DNA from: AC-32 sp963716865
GTDB taxonomy: Bacteria > Actinomycetota > Thermoleophilia > Gaiellales > Gaiellaceae
DNA length: 64,000 nt
Assembly: GCA_963716865.1 (NCBI GenBank)
Contig: CAVQUF010000005.1
Coordinates: 372,001-436,000, forward strand
Direction of reading: 5' to 3'
Under the pieces are notes generated by a model. It saw only the letters and a list, made by a program, of their open reading frames with translations, was not told the origin of the DNA and ran no database searches. Shown piece by piece: positions 24,679-31,758 of the stretch; position 1 is the first letter of the stretch; every line of letters starts with the position of its first letter. The position numbers were made by a program, and so were the translations under genes.

Positions 24679-25146
24679 ATGATGGAAGTCGTGCGCCTCC
24701 CGCCGTTCGAGCGGTTCTACGAGGAGCAGCGAGAGCCCGTGCTCGGGCAGCTGCGACGGATGCTCGGGCGCGACGCGGCCGACGACGCGTTCCAGGAGAC
24801 GTTCCTGCGCGCGCTGCGCGCGTACCCGGCTCTCGAGCACGGGCGGCATCTGCGCGCGTGGGCGCTCACGATCGCCCGCAACGTCGCGCTCGACGTGTTG
24901 CGGAGATCCGTGCGAACGTCCTCGGACGTTCCCGACCTCGAGTCGTTCGACGAGCCGCTCCAGTACGAGGAGCTGAAGCGCCTGACCGCCGAGCTTCCAC
25001 AGAAGGAACGCGCGGCCGTCTTCCTCCGCTACGGCTACGACCTGAGCTACGAGGACATCGGCGCCGCGCTCGACTCGTCGCCCGAGGCCGCACGGCAGGC
25101 GGCGTCGTCCGGCGTCCGCCGCCTGCGCAGAAAGGAGTTGCGATGA
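24679..25146 (+). CDS. ECF-type RNA polymerase sigma factor
   Basis: 155 residues with both sigma-70 regions of an ECF factor: region 2 (ADDAFQETFLRALRAYPAL and RAWALTIARNVALDVLRR) and region 4 (ELPQKERAAVFLRYGYDLSYEDIGAAL, with the HTH ending in ARQAASSGVRRLRRK). It is short but complete. Divergent from mraZ with 93 bp between starts. Its stop overlaps the ATG of an alkyltransferase gene; no zinc-finger anti-sigma gene is next to it. The partner suggests a role in alkylation or other DNA-damage response, which is inference. Confidence 0.9.
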   Translation: MMEVVRLPPFERFYEEQREPVLGQLRRMLGRDAADDAFQETFLRALRAYPALEHGRHLRAWALTIARNVALDVLRRSVRTSSDVPDLESFDEPLQYEELKRLTAELPQKERAAVFLRYGYDLSYEDIGAALDSSPEAARQAASSGVRRLRRKELR

Positions 25147-25700
25147 CCGTCTCCCGCGAGCTCGACAGCCGCTTCCGCGAGGCCGCCGCGGCCGAGGGCC
25201 TGCTCGACGTCGCCTACGACCTGATCGACACGCCTGTCGGCCGGCTGCTCGTCGCCGTCACCGACCACGGCGTGTGCGAGATCGAGTACGACGCCGACCC
25301 CGAGGCCGAGGAGGAGCGGCTCGCCCGCCTGTTCGGCGTTCGGGTCCTGCGCTCGCCGCGGCCGACCGACGAGGCGCGGCGCCAGCTCGACGAGTACTTC
25401 GGCGGAAAGCGCCGCGACTTCGAGCTCGCGATCGACCTTCGCCCCACCCGCGAGTTCGCCCACTCGGTGCTCGACCAGCTCGCCCGCGTTCCGTACGGCG
25501 AGCTCACGACCTACGGCGCCCTCGCCGCGAAGGCCGGCCGACCGCGGGCCGCCCGCGCAGTGGGGACAGTGATGAACCGCAACCCGGTGCCGATCGTGCT
25601 GCCCTGTCACCGGGTCGTCGGCTCGACCGGCGCGCTGGTCGGCTACGGCGGCGGGCTCGACCGCAAGCGCACGCTGCTCGAGCTGGAGGGGGCGATTTAG
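25143..25700 (+). CDS. ogt: Methylated-DNA--protein-cysteine methyltransferase
   Basis: 185 residues; suicide repair of O6-alkylguanine. The acceptor is C155 in VLPCHRVVG; the HTH with YGELTTYGALAAKAG, the RAARAVGTVMNRNP finger and GGGLDRKRTLLELE end are canonical. Before the family N-terminal domain (DTPVGRLLVAV at about 29) there is a charged extension of about 28 residues. The ATG overlaps the sigma factor stop (ATGA) with AAAGGAG 6 nt upstream, so the two are translationally coupled. Confidence 0.93.
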   Translation: MTVSRELDSRFREAAAAEGLLDVAYDLIDTPVGRLLVAVTDHGVCEIEYDADPEAEEERLARLFGVRVLRSPRPTDEARRQLDEYFGGKRRDFELAIDLRPTREFAHSVLDQLARVPYGELTTYGALAAKAGRPRAARAVGTVMNRNPVPIVLPCHRVVGSTGALVGYGGGLDRKRTLLELEGAI

Positions 25701-25757
25701 CGGCCGTACCGGCAAAGCCGGCACGGCCTCTCAGGTCGGCGTCGCAAGCGAGCCGCC
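25701..25757 (-). repeat. Twin-hairpin dispersed repeat, copy C
   Basis: Read on the minus strand: an imperfect palindrome around TCGCTTGCGA (25738-25757), a short spacer, then a 12-bp-arm hairpin with loop TTT (25702-25728, one mismatch). The same two-hairpin order occurs at 40433-40484 and 50529-50582. It fills the whole gap between convergent ogt and the DUF1003 gene and could end transcription from both sides. Confidence 0.6.
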
Positions 25758-26246
25758 TCATTTCGGTTGCCCTCGATGACCGCCTGTGAGGTGCGAGTGG
25801 ATCTCACGCGTGAGCGTCGCGACCTGCTCGGTCAGCTCCTTGTCCTGGCGCGTGAGCTCGGTGTTGGACTCGAGCAGAGAAACGAGCCTGTCGGTCTCGC
25901 CTTTGATCGCCGCGACCCGATCCACCGACCGCTTCTCCGCCTCGTTGTGACGACTGTCTGCCAGCTGATCGGCGTGCGTGTCGCGCGCTGCCTGCCGCGT
26001 CTCGGCGAGCAGGATCAGCGGCGCCGCATACGCCGCCTGGAGCGAGAAGGCGAGGTTGAGCAGGATGAACGGATAGGGATCCCAGCGGAGGCTGACCGCG
26101 GCCGCGTTGAGGATGATCCACACAATGACGACGATCGTCTGGCCGACGATGTACTGCGGCGTTCCGAAGAACCGCGCCGCAAGCTCGGCCCAGCGCCCGA
26201 AGGCGTCCTGTCCGAAGGTGCCGTGATGCTCGTGGCTCGCCGCCAC
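25758..26246 (-). CDS. DUF1003 membrane protein
   Basis: 162 residues. Two membrane helices (about 33-50 and 58-80, VGQTIVVIVWIILNA and FILLNLAFSLQAAYAAPLIL) followed by the DUF1003 signature AAPLILLAETRQAARDT and a charged C-terminal coiled coil. The domain has no established function. The GTG is 7 nt from a TAGCCT hexamer (AGGCTA on plus, 26254-26259). Confidence 0.88.
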   Translation of the reverse strand: MAASHEHHGTFGQDAFGRWAELAARFFGTPQYIVGQTIVVIVWIILNAAAVSLRWDPYPFILLNLAFSLQAAYAAPLILLAETRQAARDTHADQLADSRHNEAEKRSVDRVAAIKGETDRLVSLLESNTELTRQDKELTEQVATLTREIHSHLTGGHRGQPK

Positions 26247-26276
26247 GCCTGAGAGGCTAGGCGGCGCGGCGGACGA

Positions 26277-26888
26277 TCAGTTTCCAGTCGAGGAGAAGTG
26301 CTGGTAGTCGGGCGAGCCGGTCCAGCGGCCGCCCCACTTCCAACCGACCCCGGCGAAGGCGCGCACGAGCAGCCCGCCGCGCACGGCCATGCCGGGCCGC
26401 ACCCGGCCCCGATTCAGGTACCCGGCGCCAGCACGGGGATGCACCTTCCCGTTCAGCAGGTACGGGTTCTCGACCGGGTTGACGTCGATCGCCTCGCCGA
26501 ACGCGTGCGCCGACCACCGCTTCGGTCCTGAGGCGACCGCGTAGCGGCAGTTGAACGCCGCTGTGTTGTCGGCGGCCAGCGACCGCTCGTCCACGCCGCC
26601 GTAGGCGTCGATCGGCCGCATGCGGCGGATCGGGAACCGCGCGGCGTAGAGCCGCGAGAAGACGCGCACGACCGGTCGGACCGCGTCGGCGTTGACCACC
26701 ACCGCTCCCGTGTGCGCGCGCCGGTCGAAGCCCCGGTACGTGAGCCGGACGCGCCGGAGCTGCCTCGGGGAGACTGGACAGCCCGCGTGCCACGAGTACG
26801 GGAGCTGCGCGGCGGTCACGCGAGAGACGCTGTGGGCAAACGGCGGCTGCAGCGCGAGGGTGAGGGCCAGGAGCACGACCACGGCCAC
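26277..26888 (-). CDS. Secreted M15-family peptidase (VanY-like carboxypeptidase)
   Basis: About 203 residues: signal peptide (VVLLALTLALQPPFAHS), then a zinc-peptidase domain with the M15 metal motif HAFGEAIDVNP (H-x6-D) and a distal DYQHF histidine. PIDAYGGVDERSLAADNTAAFNCR precedes it as in peptidase_M15_4 proteins. It would trim stem peptides outside the membrane. A longer frame to 27011 exists but overlaps the divergent transpeptidase gene. Starts at 26888 or 26882 are compatible with the signal peptide; 26882 fits better with a CAGACT hexamer at 26891-26896. Confidence 0.82.
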   Translation of the reverse strand: MAVVVLLALTLALQPPFAHSVSRVTAAQLPYSWHAGCPVSPRQLRRVRLTYRGFDRRAHTGAVVVNADAVRPVVRVFSRLYAARFPIRRMRPIDAYGGVDERSLAADNTAAFNCRYAVASGPKRWSAHAFGEAIDVNPVENPYLLNGKVHPRAGAGYLNRGRVRPGMAVRGGLLVRAFAGVGWKWGGRWTGSPDYQHFSSTGN

Positions 26889-26889
26889 G

Positions 26890-26896
26890 TAGTCTG
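26890..26896. promoter_or_regulatory. Possible overlapping divergent -10 elements
   Basis: TAGTCT on plus (26890-26895) is 9 nt before the transpeptidase ATG. CAGACT on minus (26891-26896) is 8 nt before the alternative peptidase GTG at 26882. No clear -35 on either side. Confidence 0.3.
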
Positions 26897-26904
26897 CAGA
26901 ACCG

Positions 26905-27618
26905 ATGAGGTGGGTCGCCGTCTCCGGGCTCGTCGTGCTCGCCGTCGCGGCAGCAGGCGCCTCGGCGCCCGGTGGGCGGAGCGCCTCCGGCTGCCCCGCC
27001 ACGCTCGCCAACCAGCTCGCCTTGACGCGCGCGGCAACGCAGCTCGTTACGGTCGTCGCGGCCGGCTACCGCTCCACCCACGGCAGCCTGAGGCTCTGGC
27101 GCAAGACCGGCGGCTGCTGGCGCGCGGTCGCCGGACCGTGGTGGGCGTGGCTCGGCCAGCGCGGGGTCTCCGACCGGAAGCACGAGGGCGACCGCACGAC
27201 GCCGACCGGCGCGTACGGCTTCGGCCGCGTGATGTACGGCATTGCCCCCAACCCGGGCGTCCACTACCGCTACCACCGCGTGGTCTGCGGGGACTGGTGG
27301 GTCGAGGACCCCGCCTCGGCCTCGTACAACCGTTTCTCCCACGTGCGCTGCGGCTCGCAGCCGCCGTTCAGGACGACGAGCGAGGATCTCTCCCGCTCCC
27401 CGACCGCCTACCGACACCTCGCCGTGATCGCCTACAACAGCGACCCGATCGTCTCCGGCCGCGGCTCGGGGATCTTCCTCCACGCCAGCACCGGCAGGCC
27501 GACGCTCGGCTGCGTCAGCCTCTCTCTGCCGCGGCTCGTCAGGACGCTCCGCTGGCTGCGGCCGTCGCGCTCGCCGCTGATCGTGATCGGCACCGGCGCC
27601 GAGATCCGCCGCTTCTAA
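26905..27618 (+). CDS. Secreted L,D-transpeptidase (YkuD fold)
   Basis: 237 residues with an N-terminal signal peptide (WVAVSGLVVLAVAAAGASA). The catalytic motif FLHASTGRPTLGCVSLS places the His and nucleophilic Cys as in the COG3786 branch of YkuD proteins (H-x8-10-GCV), where the usual Arg after Cys is replaced. DRKHEGDRTTPTGAYGFGRVMYG is the substrate-side beta segment. Such enzymes make 3-3 crosslinks in peptidoglycan or attach other groups. It is divergent from an M15 peptidase, giving a wall-remodelling pair. Confidence 0.85.
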   Translation: MRWVAVSGLVVLAVAAAGASAPGGRSASGCPATLANQLALTRAATQLVTVVAAGYRSTHGSLRLWRKTGGCWRAVAGPWWAWLGQRGVSDRKHEGDRTTPTGAYGFGRVMYGIAPNPGVHYRYHRVVCGDWWVEDPASASYNRFSHVRCGSQPPFRTTSEDLSRSPTAYRHLAVIAYNSDPIVSGRGSGIFLHASTGRPTLGCVSLSLPRLVRTLRWLRPSRSPLIVIGTGAEIRRF

Positions 27619-27631
27619 CTCTCGGCCGATT

Positions 27632-27674
27632 CTTAGGCCGCTCCCAGGCTGCTCTTAGTCGCAGCGGGTTGACT
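27632..27674 (+). promoter_or_regulatory. 11-bp direct repeats and -35 upstream of the small secreted protein gene
   Basis: CTTAG (27632-27636), CCCAG (27643-27647) and CTTAG (27654-27658) occur at exact 11-bp period, 10 bp before a TTGACT (27669-27674). An 11-bp direct-repeat array before the -35 is the usual layout of an OmpR/PhoB-type activator site. The -10 is poor, as expected for an activated promoter. OmpR-family regulators are encoded at 29238, 42842 and 60629. Confidence 0.45.
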
Positions 27675-27700
27675 CGGGGAATCGATGAACAACCGCATCG

Positions 27701-27713
27701 AAAGGAGGTGATC
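27701..27713 (+). promoter_or_regulatory. Maximal Shine-Dalgarno
   Basis: AAAGGAGGTGATC directly before CT-ATG matches the complement of the conserved 16S rRNA 3' end over 13 nt. It stands out in a window where many genes have no Shine-Dalgarno at all, implying very high translation. Confidence 0.75.
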
Positions 27714-27714
27714 T

Positions 27715-27909
27715 ATGAGGACCAAGCATCTCCGGATGGGCCTTGCGACGCTGATGGCACTCGGCGTCCTGGTCGGAGGCGGCGCGGCGATCGCCAACGC
27801 TGCGAGCGGCAAGTCGTCCTCGAACAGCTCGGCGGCCAAGAGCCAGAGCCAGTCGAAGGCACCGTCCCAGAACCAGAGCAACAAGTCCGGCAACTGTCCG
27901 AACATGTGA
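27715..27909 (+). CDS. Small secreted Ser/Gln/Asn-rich protein ending in CPNM
   Basis: 64 residues: a signal peptide (GLATLMALGVLVGGGAAIANA) with a likely cut after Ala at about 29, then a low-complexity Ser/Lys/Gln/Asn tail of about 35 residues ending NCPNM with a single Cys. Mature peptide would be about 3.5 kDa, hydrophilic and positively charged. I do not know a function. A 13-nt Shine-Dalgarno precedes it and its stop overlaps the GTG of a lipoprotein gene (ATGTGA), so both are made together. No codon or base anomaly beyond the tail bias. Confidence 0.8.
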   Translation: MRTKHLRMGLATLMALGVLVGGGAAIANAASGKSSSNSSAAKSQSQSKAPSQNQSNKSGNCPNM

Positions 27910-28967
27910 CGGCCACGACCGGACGGAGAGCGCGGCCCGGCGCCCGGGCGCCGCGGCCGCGCTTTCTCGCGCTCCTGCTGCTCGCGGCCGGGCTCGTGAC
28001 CGGGTGCGGTGGGACGAGGAGTGCCGGGCTCGTCCCGATCGGCGCGGGCCTGCGCGGCCCGGAAGGCGCGAAGGCGACCGTCTACGCAAGCGGCCTGGTG
28101 CACGCGTCCGCATTCGCGTTCGATCGCCTGGGCCGGCTGTGGGTGACGACCTCCGGGGCGAGCGACCACCGCGCGGACGCCCTCTACCTCGTCCCGCGAC
28201 GGGGCGCTCGGCCGGTCGAGGTCGCCGGCCACCTCGACGGCCCGCTCGGCTTGACCTGGTACCGCGGGCGGCTCTACGTCCCGTCGATCGGCCGAGTGAC
28301 CGCGTTCGGCGGCCTGCACGGCACGAGGTTCGCCACACGGAGGACGATCCTGCGCGGGCCGGTCGAAGGCGCCTCGAACAACGCGATCGCGGCCACGGCG
28401 GGCGGGCGCCTCCTGATGAGCGTCTCCACGACCTGCGACCACTGCGTGCCGGGGTCGAGGTGGGCGGCGGCGATCGTCTCGTTCCGCCCGGACGGCTCGG
28501 GCCTGCGGCTCTACGCGAAGCGCATTCGCGCCGCCTTCGGCCTGGCTCTCGTCCCCGGGACCACGAACCTCCTCGCGACCATGAACCAGCGCGACGACCT
28601 CGGCGCCCGGACCCCGGGTGACTGGCTCGCGCTCGTCAGGAAGGGCCAGGACTGGGGCTTCCCGGCCTGCTACGGGCAGGGCGGCTCAGCGTGCACCGGG
28701 GTGCCGAAGCCCCTCGCGGTGCTCGACGAGCACGCGGCGGCCGGCGGCGTCGCGCTCTCGCAGGGCTCGGCGTTCGTGGCCGAGTGGCAGAGCGGGAAGG
28801 TTCTCCGCGTCCGGCTGAAGCGCGTCCGCGGCGGCTACGAGGCCCGGAGCAGCACCTTCGTGCTCGGCATCGCAAACCCGCTCCCGGTCATCCGCAGCCC
28901 GGACGGCGAGATCCTCGTAGGCGACTGGAGCACGGGTCGCGTCTATGCCATCACTACCCGCGCCTAG
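27906..28967 (+). CDS. Beta-propeller lipoprotein, sorbosone/glucose dehydrogenase-like
   Basis: 353 residues. Lipoprotein signal with lipobox LVTGC (Cys at about residue 32), then repeated blade motifs: AFDRLGRLWVTT, LGLTWYRGRLYVPS, NNAIAATAGGRLLMSVS, AFGLALVPGTTNLLATMNQRDDLG, DWGFPACYG and VIRSPDGEILVGDWSTGRVYAI. This resembles the PQQ-type GSDH/NHL propellers. Whether PQQ is bound is uncertain. It is translationally coupled to the small secreted protein, so the two may work together at the cell surface. The stop is 21 bp from the convergent DUF2007 gene. Confidence 0.78.
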   Translation: MTATTGRRARPGARAPRPRFLALLLLAAGLVTGCGGTRSAGLVPIGAGLRGPEGAKATVYASGLVHASAFAFDRLGRLWVTTSGASDHRADALYLVPRRGARPVEVAGHLDGPLGLTWYRGRLYVPSIGRVTAFGGLHGTRFATRRTILRGPVEGASNNAIAATAGGRLLMSVSTTCDHCVPGSRWAAAIVSFRPDGSGLRLYAKRIRAAFGLALVPGTTNLLATMNQRDDLGARTPGDWLALVRKGQDWGFPACYGQGGSACTGVPKPLAVLDEHAAAGGVALSQGSAFVAEWQSGKVLRVRLKRVRGGYEARSSTFVLGIANPLPVIRSPDGEILVGDWSTGRVYAITTRA

Positions 28968-28988
28968 CCCAGCGAGCCGACTACGAGC

Positions 28989-29207
28989 TCAGGACTCGGC
29001 CGGCGTAAGCAGCTCGCGCGCCCGCTCGAGGTCGTCCTTGTGCACCAGGATCTCTTGCTGACCGTCGCCGCCGATGCCCTCGAAGGCCGAATCGGTCTCG
29101 AGCGTCGGGCGGTAAGCGCACTCGATCCCCTCGCTGCGCAGCAACCCGCAGAGCGCCTCGGCCTCGGGCTCGCCCGGCACCGTCGTGACGCGAACGACGT
29201 CTTCCAC
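28989..29207 (-). CDS. DUF2007-like small protein
   Basis: 72 residues with the DUF2007 (putative signal-transducing, GlnB-like fold) pattern: VRVTTVPGEPEAEALCGLLRSEGI, then GQQEILVHKDDLERARELL. Cytoplasmic, function unknown. The GTG is 7 nt after a TACGCT hexamer (AGCGTA on plus, 29215-29220). Confidence 0.75.
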   Translation of the reverse strand: MEDVVRVTTVPGEPEAEALCGLLRSEGIECAYRPTLETDSAFEGIGGDGQQEILVHKDDLERARELLTPAES

Positions 29208-29237
29208 GCGGGTGAGCGTATCGGCTTTGGTCCGGCT

Positions 29238-29957
29238 TCAGGCTGTCCTGCGGACCACCTCCTCGCCGGCCAGCAGCCGGTAGCCGACGCCCCACACGTT
29301 GACCACGCAGCCCTCCGCGCCGGCGAGCGCGAGCTTGCGGCGGAGGCGCGAGGCATGGGAATCGAGAGTCCGCGTTCGCCCGAGGGCGACGAAGCCCCAG
29401 ACCTCGCGCAGAAGCTCCTCCTTCGTGAACACGCGGAGCGGCTCGCTCGCCAGCTTGGCCAGCAGCTCGAACTCCTTCGCGGCCAGAGCAACGGGGAATC
29501 CGCGCACGGTCACGCGGCGCGTCGCCCGGTCGACTGCCAGCGGCCCCGCGGCCAGCCGCTCGCGCTCTGCCGGCCGCGACCGGCGCAGGACCGCGTGGAT
29601 CCGGGCGACCAGCTCCTCGTAGTGGAACGGACGCGGGACGAAGTCGTCGCAGCCGCGCTCGAATGCGTGCACCCGGTCGACCGCGTCCGCCCGCGCCTCG
29701 CCGAGCACGATCACCGGCACGTCCCGGTCCCAGGAGCGGCCGGGTGCGCCCTCGCGCAGGGACCGGCAGACGTCGGGCCCGGAGGCATCCGCGAGCCCGC
29801 CCGCGAGCACGAGGTCCGGCCGTACCCGCTCGGCCAGCTCGAGCGCCTGTCCCTGCGCCTCCGCGCCGAGCACCTCGAACCCCTCGCTCGCGAGGTGGCG
29901 CTCGAGGAACTCCCGCGTTCCCGGCTCGGCCTCGGCGAGGAGCAGCGCCCGCGACAT
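29238..29957 (-). CDS. Orphan OmpR-family regulator with degenerate receiver
   Basis: 239 residues. The C-terminal winged helix is intact (KEFELLAKLASEPLRVFTKEELLREVWG, RTRTLDSHASRLRRKL, WGVGYRLL). The receiver has lost its key residues: the phospho-acceptor site reads DLVLAGG, so Gly53 replaces Asp; the N-terminal acidic pair is weak (AEAEPGT); and the switch Lys is Arg109 (FVPRPF). Phosphorylation is therefore unlikely, and no histidine kinase gene is adjacent. The ATG is 7 nt from TAGCTT (AAGCTA on plus, 29965-29970). It may bind DNA constitutively or through another signal. Confidence 0.88.
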   Translation of the reverse strand: MSRALLLAEAEPGTREFLERHLASEGFEVLGAEAQGQALELAERVRPDLVLAGGLADASGPDVCRSLREGAPGRSWDRDVPVIVLGEARADAVDRVHAFERGCDDFVPRPFHYEELVARIHAVLRRSRPAERERLAAGPLAVDRATRRVTVRGFPVALAAKEFELLAKLASEPLRVFTKEELLREVWGFVALGRTRTLDSHASRLRRKLALAGAEGCVVNVWGVGYRLLAGEEVVRRTA

Positions 29958-30026
29958 ACAGCCGAAGCTACCCGCGGCCCTGCGCTACCGCCAGATGTCC
30001 TTTGGCACGAATCTGCGCCGAGGTTT

Positions 30027-31694
30027 CTACAGCCGCCCGGAGCGGAATACGCCCCAGAGCAACCAGAGCCCGAGGCAGCCCGAGAGGATGAAGCCGAAGA
30101 ACGAGAGGAAGTTCACGCCGGCGATCTGGGGGCCGGTCTTGGAGAAGATCCCGATCAGGCTCGAGCCGATCAGCCCGCCGACGACGATCAGGGCGACGAC
30201 GAGCCGGTTGAAGGCGACGTCGAGCTTCCGCATGAACTCGTCGAGGCCCTTGTGCACGAAGCCCACCTCGATCTGCCCGTCTCGGATCTCCTCCAGGAGG
30301 TCGTGCACCTGGTACGGCATGTCCCGCGCGATCCGGGCCAGCTCGAGGCCCTCCGTCCGCGCCCGGGTCAACACCCTCCTCGGCGTGTAGCGCTCCATCA
30401 TCAGGTCGCGGGCGTACGGCTTCGCGACCTCGAAGACGTTGAAGTCCGGGTACAACTCGATGCCGACCGCGCCGAGCGTGGCGATCGCCTTGTCGAGGAG
30501 GACGAAGCGCGTCGGCAGGCGCAGGTTGAGCCGGTAGATCAGCTGGAAGGCCTCGCGGATCACCTGGAGCGGGTCGATCTCGGAGAGGCTCGCTCCGTAG
30601 TAGCGGTAGAACAGCTCCCGGAGCTCCGCGACGAACTCCTGCTCCCGCTCCTTCGGGTAGCGGACGCCGAGCTCGGACAGCCGGCGGGGTATCTGCTCGA
30701 CCTGCTCGTTCGCCGCGTCGATGAAGAGGCGCGTCAGCTTCGACATGTCGTCGTCCGAGAGCGCCCCGGTCTGGCCGAAGTCGACGAGGCCGATCACCTC
30801 GCCGTCGTCGAGCGCGAAGATGTTCGCCGGGTGCGGGTCGGCGTGGAAGAACCCGTGCCGGAAGATCATCGTCATCCAGGTGTCCGTCATCAGGTACGCG
30901 AGACGGCGCCGCTCCTCGAGGGTCCACACCTCCTGCGGCAGGTCGCGTAGCTGGACGCCTTCGAGCAGCTCCAGGGTCAGTACGCGCGGGCGCGTGTAGC
31001 TCCAGTAGACGCGCGGGATGCGCACGTGCGGGTGGCCGGCGAACTTGTGGTGGAAGGCCTCGGCGTTGCGCGCCTCGAGCCGGTAGTCGAGCTCCTGGCG
31101 GATCGAGCGCGCGAACTCGTCCACGAGCTGGTGCGCGTCGATGAAGTCGAGCGAGCGCACGCGCTCCTGCGCGAGCCGTGCGGCCTGGTAGAGGAGCGCG
31201 AGGTCGGCCTCGATCTGGCGAGGGGCGTTCGGCCGCTGCACCTTGACCGCCACGCGGTGCCCGTTCGGCAGCGTCGCCCGGTGCACCTGGCCGATGGACG
31301 CGGCGGCGACGGGCGTCTCCTCGAAGTCGGTGAAGAGCTGTTCGATGGAGAGCTCGAGCTCCTCCCGGATCGTCTGCTCGACCTCCTCGAACGGGAACGG
31401 GCGGACGTCGTCCTGGAGCCCCTGGAGCTCCGCGACGATGTCGGGCGGGACGACGTCGGGACGGGTCGAGAGGAGCTGGCCGAACTTGACGAACGTCGGC
31501 CCGAGCTCGTCGAGCATCTCGCGCAGGTGCTGGCCGCGCTCTGAAGAGGCGCCGTCAGTGGTCGCCCGGTCGGCGCGCCCCGGGAGAAGGTCGGTCAGGC
31601 GGTGGGTCTCGAAGAAGTAGCCGAACCCGTGCTTGACCGCGACCTGCGCGATCTCCGAGACCCGCCCGAGGTTGCGGGTGGCCGTCTTCGCCAA
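30027..31694 (-). CDS. ABC1/AarF/UbiB family atypical kinase
   Basis: 555 residues. UbiB hallmarks: LGPTFVKFGQLLSTRPD (KxGQ), the Ala-rich loop AAASIGQVHRA replacing the normal P-loop, VAVKVQRP lysine, FHADPHPANIF and LVDFGQTG. Two C-terminal membrane helices (about 500-550). Family members bind ATP and support isoprenoid-quinone or lipid metabolism; in organisms with menaquinone the exact role is unknown. The TTG start gives a normal N-terminus. It is divergent from the membrane protein gene at 31759. Confidence 0.9.
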   Translation of the reverse strand: MAKTATRNLGRVSEIAQVAVKHGFGYFFETHRLTDLLPGRADRATTDGASSERGQHLREMLDELGPTFVKFGQLLSTRPDVVPPDIVAELQGLQDDVRPFPFEEVEQTIREELELSIEQLFTDFEETPVAAASIGQVHRATLPNGHRVAVKVQRPNAPRQIEADLALLYQAARLAQERVRSLDFIDAHQLVDEFARSIRQELDYRLEARNAEAFHHKFAGHPHVRIPRVYWSYTRPRVLTLELLEGVQLRDLPQEVWTLEERRRLAYLMTDTWMTMIFRHGFFHADPHPANIFALDDGEVIGLVDFGQTGALSDDDMSKLTRLFIDAANEQVEQIPRRLSELGVRYPKEREQEFVAELRELFYRYYGASLSEIDPLQVIREAFQLIYRLNLRLPTRFVLLDKAIATLGAVGIELYPDFNVFEVAKPYARDLMMERYTPRRVLTRARTEGLELARIARDMPYQVHDLLEEIRDGQIEVGFVHKGLDEFMRKLDVAFNRLVVALIVVGGLIGSSLIGIFSKTGPQIAGVNFLSFFGFILSGCLGLWLLWGVFRSGRL

Positions 31695-31719
31695 GGCCTC
31701 AGTCTGACATGCGCGCTGG

Positions 31720-31748
31720 TTGAGCCGCTCTCGCCCCCGCGTTACCGT
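31720..31748 (+). promoter_or_regulatory. Promoter of the membrane protein gene at 31759
   Basis: TTGAGC (31720-31725), 17-bp spacer, TACCGT (31743-31748). The ATG follows 10 nt after the -10, so the transcript is nearly leaderless. This fixes the start at 31759 rather than an upstream in-frame codon. Confidence 0.5.
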
Positions 31749-31758
31749 CAGACGGCAA

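Noticed and set aside
26712..27905. N-terminal extension of the propeller lipoprotein through the transpeptidase gene
   Set aside because: The lipoprotein signal begins after the GTG at 27906, and upstream residues are shadow of the L,D-transpeptidase gene.
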